A stretch of DNA of 12,636 nucleotides from JBEKTY01 sp049515555 (GCA_049515555.1 JBEKTY010000201.1:1-12636); one strand, 5' to 3'. Positions 1-6,693 are shown, numbered from the stretch's first letter. Made by a program: numbers and translations. The notes: generated from the sequence alone by a model not told the origin.

Positions 1-153
1 CCCCTTTGGCCGGCGGCCAGACTTGCCGCCCTAAGTCGCGGAGAGATGGAAGATGAGCTTAGGAAACGCAATATCCCCATATGGCGCATCACCCCTGAGT
101 ACTGGGCCGAGGAATTGGGAGCCATCGAACACCTCAAGAAGTTGGGGATTTAG
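1..153 (+). CDS. UPF0175-family antitoxin, C-terminal part (5' end outside window)
   Basis: The reading frame is open from the left edge to the TAG at 151-153 and encodes about 50 residues. The segment has the helix-turn-helix-like pattern AARLAALSRGEMEDELRKR followed by NIPIWRITPEYWAEEL. This resembles the C-terminal half of UPF0175 proteins, small predicted DNA-binding antitoxins. The stop lies two bases before the start of a DUF3368 PIN-like gene, and UPF0175 plus DUF3368 is a recurrent toxin-antitoxin pairing, so family and context agree. By analogy the antitoxin would bind the toxin and repress the shared promoter, which lies outside the window. Only the C-terminus is visible, so whether the gene is intact cannot be judged. 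Confidence 0.65.
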   Translation, partial: PLWPAARLAALSRGEMEDELRKRNIPIWRITPEYWAEELGAIEHLKKLGI

Positions 154-155
154 AG

Positions 156-642
156 TTGGCAATTGTCGTCAGTGATACATCGCCCATCCGCGCCCTATCT
201 CATCTCAGCTGCCTGACTCTGCTCCACGATCTGTTCGACGAAGTGATCGTGCCTCCAGCGGTAATTGACGAGTTGGAACAACCGCGCTCGAAGTTACCGC
301 CGCTCTCGATACGGCGGCTGCCATTCATTCGCGTCCAGGTGCCGCGGAACCAGATGCTCGTGGACGAGCTTCTGAATACGCTTGATCGCGGTGAGTCGGA
401 AGCAATTGCGCTTGCCCTGGAAGTCAGAGCGGATTTGGTCCTGGTTGACGACGCAGCCGCGCGGGAAGTGGCGTTGCAGCGGGGGCTGACTGCGCTGGGC
501 GTTCTGGGCACGCTGTTACGCGCAAAGCAGAATGGGTTCCTGGCTGCGCTGACGCCGCTGGTGGATCGGCTCCAGAAGGAACTCGGGTTTTTCGTCTCAC
601 CCGGGGTCCGGGATCAAAGTACTAAAGGACGCCGGAGAATGA
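156..642 (+). CDS. DUF3368 / PIN-like toxin, frameshifted near its 3' end
   Basis: This is the presumed RNase toxin partner of the upstream UPF0175 gene. It starts at TTG 156, seven bases after GGGGA at 144-148 and two bases after the antitoxin stop. PIN-like acidic residues are placed as expected: D7 in VVSDTSPI, E39 in PPAVIDELE, E80/E82 in DRGESEA, and D98-D99 in LVLVDDA. The family is usually about 150-165 residues. In the written frame translation runs past FFVSPGVRDQ into a long tail that is antisense to the DUF4432 gene, so the open frame to 1598 is not believable. Removing one A from the run at 616-618 restores the ending Q-V-L-K-D-A-G-E-stop with TGA at 640-642, giving a 161-residue protein. 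The frame loss is seen directly. Whether it is a real mutation or a sequencing/assembly indel is open. Confidence 0.7.
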
Positions 643-683
643 CCTTCCCCTTCAGTGCATTATGCCGGCTTGCCGACCATGGC

Positions 684-1850
684 CTATTGTGGCGACCAGT
701 TGGGTTGCGGTTGGGGGCAACACTGGGGGGCGACGGCCGCTTGCAGGGCATCTATCACGGCCTGGGCGGAGTGGACCGCGGCCGAATCGCCATGGGCCTC
801 GATCACCAGATCGAAAGAGCGCGACTGGCCCGGCCCAAGGGCCGCCACCCGCCCCATGCGCTTCTCGAACGAGCGAACGTTGGGGAAATTCGTCGCCGGC
901 TCCAGACCGGTCACGTAGCCGTCGCACACGGCCTGGCGGTTCTTCCAGAGCGAGAAACAGGGAAGCTGCCGCTTGTTGAAAACCAGGCTCACGCCTTGCG
1001 TGCCGGCGGCATTGACCAGCAGGGCCCTGGTCCGCCCGGCGGCATCGCCGGCCAAGTCGAAGTAGAACACGGCCTCGGCCAGGCCCGGCGACTCCGGCCC
1101 ATACGTGTCCCAGGCGGGAAAATCGGCTGCCGCTGCCGTGTCTCGCGGCGCCATGGTCCGCACCGGCAGCACGACCTTGGCCCCCGGGCCGACCAGCGGA
1201 ACGCCGAAATTCACGTGATACAGCAGCTCCAGCTCGCCCGGCTCGGCCGAAAGATTAGTAACCGTGTCTATGATGCTGAGTCCCGGCCGGCCCGCACCGG
1301 CCGTAATCACCGACGCCAGCCGGAGCTTGCTGCCGAACAAGCGGGCCTCGTCCACCGTGCCGCTGACGGCGATCTGGCCCGATTCGCCGTCGATGCCGAC
1401 CTCGACCTTGTGGGCCGGCAGGTTGGCGACACGGCCGTGCAACGGGTAGCGGAGGCGGCCGCCCGGGTCGAACTCGGGGGCCCCGTTGCTCTCCAGCCCG
1501 CAGCGGACCAGAAGCTCGTCGTACCCGTCCAGCCAGCCGATGCCGCTGGGCTCCCACAGGTGGACGAAAGCCGGATGGACGGGCCCCCGGACCGGTGATT
1601 TCCAGCCCAGCTCCAGCCCCGCCAGGCCGGCCCGCCAAATGCCCATCCCCCGCGTCGGAATCACGGTGAACCGGAAGTCGCCGCTACGGACTTCGATCAC
1701 GTCGACCCCTTGCGACAGGCCGCCCGAGAGCCGCCGCTTGACCACCGAGTAGCCAGTGGCCGGGCCGCCCACCTGCTCCGGCCCCAAAGTGATCTGGTCT
1801 ACGAAAATGTCCCGATCGTGGTCAATAAGCGTCCAGGTCTTGGTGGCCAT
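684..1850 (-). CDS. DUF4432 family protein (aldose-1-epimerase-like)
   Basis: A 388-residue protein of the DUF4432 family, related to the galactose mutarotase-like beta-sandwich fold. Recognisable segments are RGMGIWRA (68-75), LGWKSPVRGPVHP (81-93), GIGWLDGYDELLVRCGLESNG (residues 103-123) and YPLHGRVANLPA (135-146). Members are thought to bind or epimerise sugars; no reaction can be assigned here. There is no signal peptide, so it is probably cytoplasmic. The ATG at 1850 is preceded on the minus strand by AGGA with good spacing. The gene diverges from the cupin/isomerase gene across a 292-bp gap full of repeats and converges on the toxin gene. DUF4432 genes commonly sit beside Gfo/Idh oxidoreductases and TIM-barrel sugar isomerases, as here, which supports a sugar-catabolic role. 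The Gln/Pro/Cys-rich last 15 residues look unconserved. Confidence 0.85.
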   Translation of the reverse strand: MATKTWTLIDHDRDIFVDQITLGPEQVGGPATGYSVVKRRLSGGLSQGVDVIEVRSGDFRFTVIPTRGMGIWRAGLAGLELGWKSPVRGPVHPAFVHLWEPSGIGWLDGYDELLVRCGLESNGAPEFDPGGRLRYPLHGRVANLPAHKVEVGIDGESGQIAVSGTVDEARLFGSKLRLASVITAGAGRPGLSIIDTVTNLSAEPGELELLYHVNFGVPLVGPGAKVVLPVRTMAPRDTAAAADFPAWDTYGPESPGLAEAVFYFDLAGDAAGRTRALLVNAAGTQGVSLVFNKRQLPCFSLWKNRQAVCDGYVTGLEPATNFPNVRSFEKRMGRVAALGPGQSRSFDLVIEAHGDSAAVHSAQAVIDALQAAVAPQCCPQPQPNWSPQ

Positions 1851-1880
1851 GGCAGTTTCCTGGGTAGGAATTGGGGATGG

Positions 1881-2049
1881 AGCTATCAGCGGTCAGCTAT
1901 TAGCGGTCAGCAATGAAGTGCTGTCGGGAAAACGCTCCCAATGTACCGGCCCGAGAGCCGCGCAGCCAGGGGTTACTCGCTGAAAGCTGACCGCTGACGG
2001 CTGAAAGCTGATCGCTTCGCCGAAAGCCGCGTGGCCAGGGGGTTACTTG
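1881..2049. repeat. Inverted heptamer arrays plus 24/25-nt imperfect direct repeat
   Basis: Two arrays with a 7-nt period face each other: 1881-1913 and 1978-2016. On the minus strand the first reads as units of the type CGCTGAT, AGCTGAC. The second carries AGCTGAC, CGCTGAC, GGCTGAA and so on in the opposite orientation. A second repeat overlaps them: AGCCGCG(CA/TG)GCCAGGG(G)GTTACT(C/T)G at 1956-1979 and again at 2025-2049, in the same orientation on both sides of the second array. The arrays fill most of the 1851-2142 gap between the divergent DUF4432 and cupin genes, so the promoters of both must lie in or around them. No coding capacity is apparent. Confidence 0.85.
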
Positions 2050-2104
2050 TCAACTCCTCCGGAAGAGAATAAAAAGGGGGATTCAAAGCCTGCGCGGGCC
2101 TGTG

Positions 2105-2128
2105 AAAGTCCTGACCCTGGGTCACTTT
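2105..2128 (+). promoter_or_regulatory. Possible leader hairpin upstream of the cupin gene
   Basis: AAAGT at 2105-2109 can pair with ACTTT at 2124-2128, and GACC at 2113-2116 with GGTC at 2120-2123, leaving a three-base bulge and a CTG loop. It ends immediately before the GGGAG ribosome-binding site at 2129-2133. It could be an operator or a translation-control hairpin, but a short stem like this can arise by chance. Confidence 0.25.
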
Positions 2129-2142
2129 GGGAGCCAAACAAA

Positions 2143-3393
2143 ATGTGTGCATCACCGGTGGTTAAAACGGATAACATGGGGGCGATTCTGCGGCGGGCCC
2201 TGGATGCCGGCGAAGGCATTCTGCGGCTGACGCCCAATTGGGTGCCGCGGAGCTTCTTGCATCCCGGCAAACGGATCAAGCTCGCCCCCACCGACTGGTA
2301 CGCCCTAGGCACGCACCGCGGCGGCATCGACGAGCGATGGTTCGCCAGCACGACCGAGGCCGCCAACGACGGCCGCGCCTCGGACGAGGGCCTCAGTTAC
2401 TGCGTCTTCGAGGGCCGCCGACTGCTGCTCCGCGACGCCGTGGCCGAGGCCGGGCCGGAGATCATCGGCCAGGCCATGTTCGACCAGTACCACCGCTGGC
2501 CGGTGTACTCGAAGTTCTTCGACAACATGGGTCCCATCCCCCATCACATGCACCAGCAGGCCCAGCACGCCGCCCTGACCGGGCAGCAGGGCAAGCCCGA
2601 GTCGTATTACTTCCCGCCCCAACTGAACGCCGCCGAGAACCACTTCGACTACACGTTCATGGGCCTGGAGCCGGGCACCGCCAAGGCCGACGTCCGCCGC
2701 TGCCTGGAAAACTGGAGCCAGGGCGACAACGGCATCCTCGACCTCTCCAAGGCCTACCGGCTGAAGGCGGGCACGGGCTGGATGATCCCCGCCGGCGTGC
2801 TGCACGCCCCCGGCTCGATGTGCACCTACGAGCCCCAGTGGGGCTCCGACGTCTTCGGCATGTACCAGTCGCTGGTCGAAGGCCGCGAAGTACCCTGGGA
2901 CCTGCTGGTCAAGGACGTGCCCAAGGACAAGCACCGCGACCTGGACTTCATCGTCGAGCAGCTCGACTGGGAGAAGAACGTCGATCCGTATTTCAAGGAG
3001 CACAACTACGTCGAGCCGATCGTGGACCCGGCCTGCTCGGGCCCGGGCTATGCCGACCGCTGGATCGACTACGGCCACTTCAACGGCGAGCAACTGGTCT
3101 CGGCCAAGGAGCTGACCCTTCAGCCGGGGGCCAAGTGCCTGCTTCGCGACCCCGGGGCCAGCGGCTGGATCACCGTCCAGGGCAGCGGCCGCATCGGAAA
3201 GCTCCCCTTGCAGACGCCGGTGATGATCCGCTTCGGCGAAGAGCCGTGGGACGAGGTGTTCATTACCCACGCGGCGGCCACGCGCGGAGTCCAGGTCGAG
3301 AACACCGGCGGCGAGCCCCTGGTGGCCCTCCGCTACTTCGGCCCCGGCGTGCATACGAACATGCCCAGGATCGGCGACCATCGGAAGAAGTAG
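2143..3393 (+). CDS. Cupin protein resembling class I mannose-6-phosphate isomerase
   Basis: A 416-residue protein that looks like a two-part cupin of the mannose-6-phosphate isomerase type, probably a metal-dependent aldose/ketose isomerase or a sugar-binding relative. Likely metal ligands are the histidines of PIPHHMHQ (around 132-138), a glutamate in KPESYYF (151-157) and H221 in PAGVLHAPGS. AENHFDYTFMGLEPGT (164-179) fits the first cupin barrel. The ATG at 2143 is chosen because GGGAG at 2129-2133 is well placed. An in-frame TTG at 2047 would add 32 low-complexity residues, has no ribosome site and overlaps the repeats. The gene is first in a plus-strand run with the TIM-barrel and Gfo/Idh genes. 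The substrate is unknown, and the identification rests on short motifs rather than full alignment. Confidence 0.6.
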   Translation: MCASPVVKTDNMGAILRRALDAGEGILRLTPNWVPRSFLHPGKRIKLAPTDWYALGTHRGGIDERWFASTTEAANDGRASDEGLSYCVFEGRRLLLRDAVAEAGPEIIGQAMFDQYHRWPVYSKFFDNMGPIPHHMHQQAQHAALTGQQGKPESYYFPPQLNAAENHFDYTFMGLEPGTAKADVRRCLENWSQGDNGILDLSKAYRLKAGTGWMIPAGVLHAPGSMCTYEPQWGSDVFGMYQSLVEGREVPWDLLVKDVPKDKHRDLDFIVEQLDWEKNVDPYFKEHNYVEPIVDPACSGPGYADRWIDYGHFNGEQLVSAKELTLQPGAKCLLRDPGASGWITVQGSGRIGKLPLQTPVMIRFGEEPWDEVFITHAAATRGVQVENTGGEPLVALRYFGPGVHTNMPRIGDHRKK

Positions 3394-3450
3394 CCGTGTT
3401 TCTGGGAAGAACTCGGGTCGTGAAAGATCCCATGATGGTCGACAGCACGC

Positions 3451-3487
3451 GAACCCCTAATCCCTATATCCCTAATCCCTAATCCCC
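3451..3487 (+). repeat. TAATCCC heptamer array abutting a start codon
   Basis: About four tandem units of TAATCCC (one expanded to eight bases) end six bases before the ATG at 3493, occupying the place of a ribosome-binding site. The same unit and orientation recur at 8766-8794 upstream of lpxA. Confidence 0.85.
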
Positions 3488-3492
3488 TTCCG

Positions 3493-4548
3493 ATGACCTA
3501 CGAACACCCAAACAACTATCCGAAGTTGCACAACGCGGCCTGGCCGGGCGTGGTGGGCAAAGGGCCCGACGGCGAGCCGCCCATCGACCTGGACACCATG
3601 CTCGATCTGACCGCCGGCGCCGAGGTCGAGGGCGTGCGCTTCGACGGCTTCGACCTGTTCCTCTTCGCGCCGCACATCAACATCGATTCCAGCGACGACG
3701 AGATCAAGGTCCTGGCCGACAAGGCCCGCTCGCGGGGCCTCGAAATCGGCACCGTGGTGGCCCCGGTCTGGCCGCCCACCGGCGGCGGCTCGGCCATGGG
3801 CAGCCAGGACGAGCAGGCCAGATTCCTCCAGCAGGTGCGCAAGGGCTGCCGCATCGCCGAGCGGCTGCGGCAACTGGGCGTGCGCCCCAACGGCGTAGTG
3901 CGGATCGACTCGGCCTCACCCGTGGCCGCCTGGTACGACGACCCGGCGGGCAACCAGAAGCGCATCGCCGCCACCTTCCGCGAGGCCTGCAACATCGCCG
4001 AAGACCACGGCCAGCGGCTGGCCGCCGAAGGCGAAATCTGCTGGGGCGGCATGCACAGTTGGAAACGCATGATGCAGCTCCTGGAGCTGGTCGATCGGCC
4101 CGCCACGCTGGGCCTGGAGGCCGACATGGCCCACACGCTCCTGTATCTGCTGGGCTACAACGCCCCGGAGGATGCCCTGCTGCCGCCGGACTTCGACTGG
4201 CGCGATCGCGGGAAGTTCGACGTGGCCTACGCCCGGCTGACCGCCGCGTTGCGGCCGTGGACCATCGATTTTCACGTGGCCCAGAACGACGCCACGGTGC
4301 ACGGCAGCGGCTCGCACGACAAGACGGGCCGCCACTGCCTGCCCGCCGATCCCAATGGCAAGCTGGACATCCCCCGCCACGCCGGCTACTGGCTGCGGGA
4401 CGACAAGGGCGAGCTGACCAAGCGCCTGCGCCACGTCTGCTGGGACGGCTGCATGTTCCCCAACGCCGTCATGCTCCAGCCCCAAACCTGGAACGGCATC
4501 CTGGCGGCCATGGTCGCCGTCCGCGACAAACACGGCTGGGTGGAGTAA
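3493..4548 (+). CDS. Xylose-isomerase-like TIM-barrel sugar isomerase/epimerase
   Basis: A 351-residue protein of the AP-endonuclease-2 / xylose-isomerase-like TIM barrel superfamily. Candidate metal or substrate residues are E181 in EGEICWGG, the pair D211 and H214 in EADMAHT, and H261 in IDFHVAQN. A late CWDGCMFPN segment (317-325) lies in the last barrel strand region. Such proteins interconvert sugars, sugar phosphates or keto-sugars using a divalent cation; the substrate here is not identifiable. It is about 50-70 residues longer than the minimal family members because of the insert around 225-245 and the N-terminal extension. It follows the cupin gene by 99 bp and precedes the four-helix-bundle insertion. 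No Shine-Dalgarno is visible before the ATG because the TAATCCC array fills that space. An alternative start downstream is not favoured, since the N-terminus codes normally. Confidence 0.8.
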   Translation: MTYEHPNNYPKLHNAAWPGVVGKGPDGEPPIDLDTMLDLTAGAEVEGVRFDGFDLFLFAPHINIDSSDDEIKVLADKARSRGLEIGTVVAPVWPPTGGGSAMGSQDEQARFLQQVRKGCRIAERLRQLGVRPNGVVRIDSASPVAAWYDDPAGNQKRIAATFREACNIAEDHGQRLAAEGEICWGGMHSWKRMMQLLELVDRPATLGLEADMAHTLLYLLGYNAPEDALLPPDFDWRDRGKFDVAYARLTAALRPWTIDFHVAQNDATVHGSGSHDKTGRHCLPADPNGKLDIPRHAGYWLRDDKGELTKRLRHVCWDGCMFPNAVMLQPQTWNGILAAMVAVRDKHGWVE

Positions 4549-4555
4549 ATGCCCA

Positions 4556-4581
4556 AATGATCCAAGGTTCAATGTTCAATG
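4556..4581 (+). repeat. Left inverted array (TTCAATG units)
   Basis: About three heptamer units reading TTCAATG/TTCAAGG on the plus strand. The last three bases, ATG at 4579-4581, are the start codon of the four-helix-bundle gene. Confidence 0.85.
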
Positions 4582-4974
4582 ACGGACCATGCGGCCCACG
4601 GCGACGGCGAGAGCGACAAGAGGGTGACTTACGACCTGGCTGACCGGACCGCGCGGTTGGGCGAGGCAATCATTAAGTTCGCACGAAGTGTGAGACTGGA
4701 TCCGATTACCTCGCCGCTGGTGAGCCAGTTGGTGCGTGCTGCTACGAGCGTCGGGGCAAACTACTCCGAAGCAAACGACGCCAATTCCAAGAAGGAGTTC
4801 CTGTACCGGATAAGCCTTTGCAGCCGCGAGGTGCGTGAAACCAAGCATTGGCTGCGCATGCTGGCAATTGCCTACCCAATCAGGAAAGAACAGGCTCGCG
4901 TACTGTGGAAGGAATCACACGAGTTGAATCTCATCTTCAACGCCATCTATCGCAAGGGCAAGTCCAAGCCTTGA
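4579..4974 (+). CDS. Four-helix-bundle protein (S23 / 23S rRNA intervening-sequence protein family)
   Basis: A 131-residue protein of the four-helix-bundle family first known from 23S rRNA intervening sequences and related to Avd accessory proteins of diversity-generating retroelements. Family signatures are YDLADRT (18-24), LVSQLVRAATSVGANYSEA (47-65), KKEFLYRISLCSREVRETKH (71-90) with WL following, and HELNLIFNAI (114-123). These correspond to the successive amphipathic, positively charged helices. The fold is thought to form a basic pentamer that binds nucleic acid; the molecular function of stand-alone members is unknown. The ATG lies in the left inverted repeat. GTG 4624 is a weaker alternative, and residues 1-15 precede the conserved core. 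The gene is less GC-rich than its neighbours and interrupts a sugar gene set, which suggests insertion. Confidence 0.88.
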   Translation: MTDHAAHGDGESDKRVTYDLADRTARLGEAIIKFARSVRLDPITSPLVSQLVRAATSVGANYSEANDANSKKEFLYRISLCSREVRETKHWLRMLAIAYPIRKEQARVLWKESHELNLIFNAIYRKGKSKP

Positions 4975-4989
4975 TTATCCCCGTCCGGC

Positions 4990-5023
4990 CATTGAACATT
5001 GAACATTGAACCTTGAACATTAG
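4990..5023 (+). repeat. Right inverted array (CATTGAA units)
   Basis: Four full heptamers (CATTGAA three times, then CCTTGAA) and a partial fifth. It is the reverse complement of the left array, with one more unit. It ends 30 bases before the next gene's ATG. Confidence 0.88.
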
Positions 5024-5053
5024 AGCATTCTCCACTCGAAAGGGTCCCAACCG

Positions 5054-6220
5054 ATGTCGCACCCCCTGAACGTCGCCGTGATCGGCTGCGGCTTTATGGG
5101 CCGCGCCCACTCCAACGCCTGGCTGCAGGTCGGCCATTTCTTCGCCCGCGAGCACCAGCCCGTGCTCAAGGCCTGCTGTGCCCGGCCCGAGGAGAAGGAC
5201 AAGCTCGAGAAGTTCTGCCGGGCCTGGGGTTACCAGTCGATGGAGCTCGACTGGCGGAAGCTGATGGCCCGCACCGACATCGACCTGATCGACGTCTGCG
5301 TGCCCAACGTGCTGCACCACGACATCGTGATCGCGGCCGCCGAGGCGGGCAAGATGCTGGTCTGCGAGAAGCCCTTGGCCATGAATGCCGCCGAGGCCCA
5401 GGAGATGGCCGCCGCGGTCGAGCGGGCCGGCGTGCCCAACATGGTCTCCTTCAACTACCGCCGCGTGCCCGCCATCTCGCTGGCCAAGCAGATCATCAAC
5501 GAGGGGCGGATCGGTCGCCCCTTCCATTACCGCGCCGTCTACAACCAGGACTACACCATCTCGGCCGAGGTGCCGCAGGGCGGCATGGCCCTCTGGCGGC
5601 TCGACGCCCGCGTGGCCGGCTCCGGCGTCACCGGCGACCTGCTGGCCCATTCGATCGACACGGCCGAATGGCTCAACGGCCCCATTCGCCGCATCGTGGC
5701 CCACACCGAAACCTTCGTCCGCGAGCGAAAGCACGCCGAGTCGGGCAAGGTCGAGCCGGTCACCATCGACGACGCCTGCATGTTCCTGGCCATCTTCGCC
5801 AACGGCTCGCTGGGCACCTTCGAGAGCACCCGCTACGCCCGCGGACGCAAGAATTACAGCACCTTCGAGCTCAACGGCGAGCAGGGCTCCGTCTTCTTCG
5901 ACCTCGAAGACCCGCACATCCTCCAGTATTTCAAGTATGCCGACCCGGCCACCGGCAAGAAGGTCGAAGATCACCTCACCGGCTGGCAGCGGATCCACGT
6001 CACCAACTTCGAGCATCCCTACATGCGGAACTGGTGGGTGCCCGGCTGCACGATCGGCTACGAGCACACGTTCATCAACAGTTTCGCCGATTTCCTGGCG
6101 GCCCTGGAGGGCGGGCCTTCCTTCCAGCCCACCATTCCCGCCGCCGTGCGCACCCAGCGCGTGTGCGACGCCGTGCTGGATAGTGCCCGCCGCGGCCAGT
6201 GGGTCGAGATCCCCGCGTAA
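5054..6220 (+). CDS. Gfo/Idh/MocA family oxidoreductase (sugar-block member)
   Basis: A 388-residue NAD(P)-dependent oxidoreductase of the glucose-fructose oxidoreductase / inositol dehydrogenase family. The N-terminal Rossmann fold shows VIGCGFMGRAHSNAW (9-23). The catalytic lysine is K106 in CEKPLAM, and SFNYRRVPA (132-140) starts the alpha/beta substrate domain. D195, H199 and D202 in GDLLAHSIDTAEWL are the usual proton-relay positions. It probably oxidises a hydroxyl of a cyclic sugar or polyol; the substrate is unknown. There is no Tat or Sec signal, so the enzyme is cytosolic, unlike many planctomycetal homologues. AAAGGG at 5039-5044 supports the ATG at 5054. It is probably co-transcribed with the upstream cupin and TIM-barrel genes through the inserted element. 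A stretch with relics follows rather than another pathway gene. Confidence 0.9.
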   Translation: MSHPLNVAVIGCGFMGRAHSNAWLQVGHFFAREHQPVLKACCARPEEKDKLEKFCRAWGYQSMELDWRKLMARTDIDLIDVCVPNVLHHDIVIAAAEAGKMLVCEKPLAMNAAEAQEMAAAVERAGVPNMVSFNYRRVPAISLAKQIINEGRIGRPFHYRAVYNQDYTISAEVPQGGMALWRLDARVAGSGVTGDLLAHSIDTAEWLNGPIRRIVAHTETFVRERKHAESGKVEPVTIDDACMFLAIFANGSLGTFESTRYARGRKNYSTFELNGEQGSVFFDLEDPHILQYFKYADPATGKKVEDHLTGWQRIHVTNFEHPYMRNWWVPGCTIGYEHTFINSFADFLAALEGGPSFQPTIPAAVRTQRVCDAVLDSARRGQWVEIPA

Positions 6221-6306
6221 AGCCGGTCGGCGGGTTGCGAAAGGTACGAGTACATGGGACGGCGTTGTCAGCCACGCCCCGTAACGCTCGCGCCAAGCCT
6301 CGGCGA

Positions 6307-6531
6307 TTACTCGCTGGCGTGGTTGCTCCGCTGCGCGGCTTCGAGCTTCTTGATGTCCTCGGGCGACAACTGCGGCCGGTCAATCTTGAGCGTGAGTTTG
6401 TTGAGCTTGCCGGTGAAGGCGAACGGACACTGGTAGTCGTTGTCGTCCACGGGCGTTCCGGTGTCGGAGCCGATGTCGAACGATTCATCCCACTGGAGGG
6501 TTGTCGGAATCGTGTGCTCCATCTTCTGTGA
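6307..6531 (-). pseudogene. Arylsulfatase C-terminal remnant
   Basis: About 71-74 residues on the minus strand end at TAA 6307-6309 and match the C-terminal beta-domain of planctomycetal/bacteroidetal arylsulfatases. Key pieces are WDESFDIGSDTGTPVDDNDY, PFAFTGKLNKLTLKID and the tail QLSPEDIKKLEA. The catalytic domain (the C/S-x-P-x-R formylglycine site) is absent. Sequence upstream of about 6531 loses all similarity and begins with a GTGAGAAGC nine-base direct repeat at 6528-6545. The open frame continues upstream to 6858 only because GC-rich DNA lacks stops. The fragment has no plausible start of its own apart from the internal ATG at 6520-6522, so it is read as a decaying relic. Confidence 0.65.
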
Positions 6532-6573
6532 GAAGCGTGAGAAGCGTGGGGGCAGGCCGTCGTTGGCCATTAG

Positions 6574-6693
6574 GCCTTGGGATCGCCCGCCTTGATCAAC
6601 ATTTGCCGGTACGAAGGCCGGGACAACCGGCTTCCGGCCGCCTGTGCCGACGGTACGCACGAGTCGTGGACCTACGACGGCGAACTGCTCTAG
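6574..6693 (+). pseudogene. RHS/YD-repeat-like coding scrap
   Basis: A 39-codon open stretch between TAG 6571 and TAG 6691 contains RDNRL, then ADGTHESWTYDGE. This fits the RHS/YD repeat pattern (YD-x2-NRL ... DGT-x-E-x-W-x-YD). There is no start and nothing similar on either side. It is best seen as debris of a large RHS-type protein. The match is short, so chance similarity is possible. Confidence 0.35.

Larger units (their letters stand above)
4556..5023 (+). mobile_element. Putative small element: four-helix-bundle gene between inverted heptamer repeats
   Basis: A single gene sits between two inverted arrays of the heptamer TTCAATG. The core 19-nt match is perfect: 4563-4581 is the reverse complement of 4997-5015. 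The right arm has one additional unit, and similarity extends outward imperfectly to about 4556 and 5021. Inside the arms short matching GC blocks (CGGAC type) continue. The whole is about 470 bp and is wedged between two sugar-metabolism genes of the same strand. No transposase or flanking target duplication is evident. Inference: it is either a non-autonomous mobile element or an mRNA-borne analogue of the 23S rRNA intervening sequences that encode the same protein family. Confidence 0.6.

Noticed and set aside
643..1598. C-terminal extension of the toxin frame to 480 residues
   Set aside because: It is antisense to the well-supported DUF4432 gene, has no family features, and exists only because of the one-base frame loss near 617.
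2047..2142. Upstream TTG start for the cupin gene
   Set aside because: The added residues are low-complexity, overlap the repeat region and lack a ribosome site; ATG 2143 has GGGAG in place.
2305..3381. Long minus-strand open frame opposite the cupin gene
   Set aside because: Val/Gly/Ala-rich antisense shadow of a GC-rich gene, with no motif.
4556..5023. Complete diversity-generating retroelement
   Set aside because: No reverse transcriptase, template repeat or variable target gene is present; only the Avd-related fold is shared.
4937..6067. Long minus-strand open frame opposite the Gfo/Idh gene
   Set aside because: Antisense shadow; the plus strand has a complete enzyme with catalytic residues.
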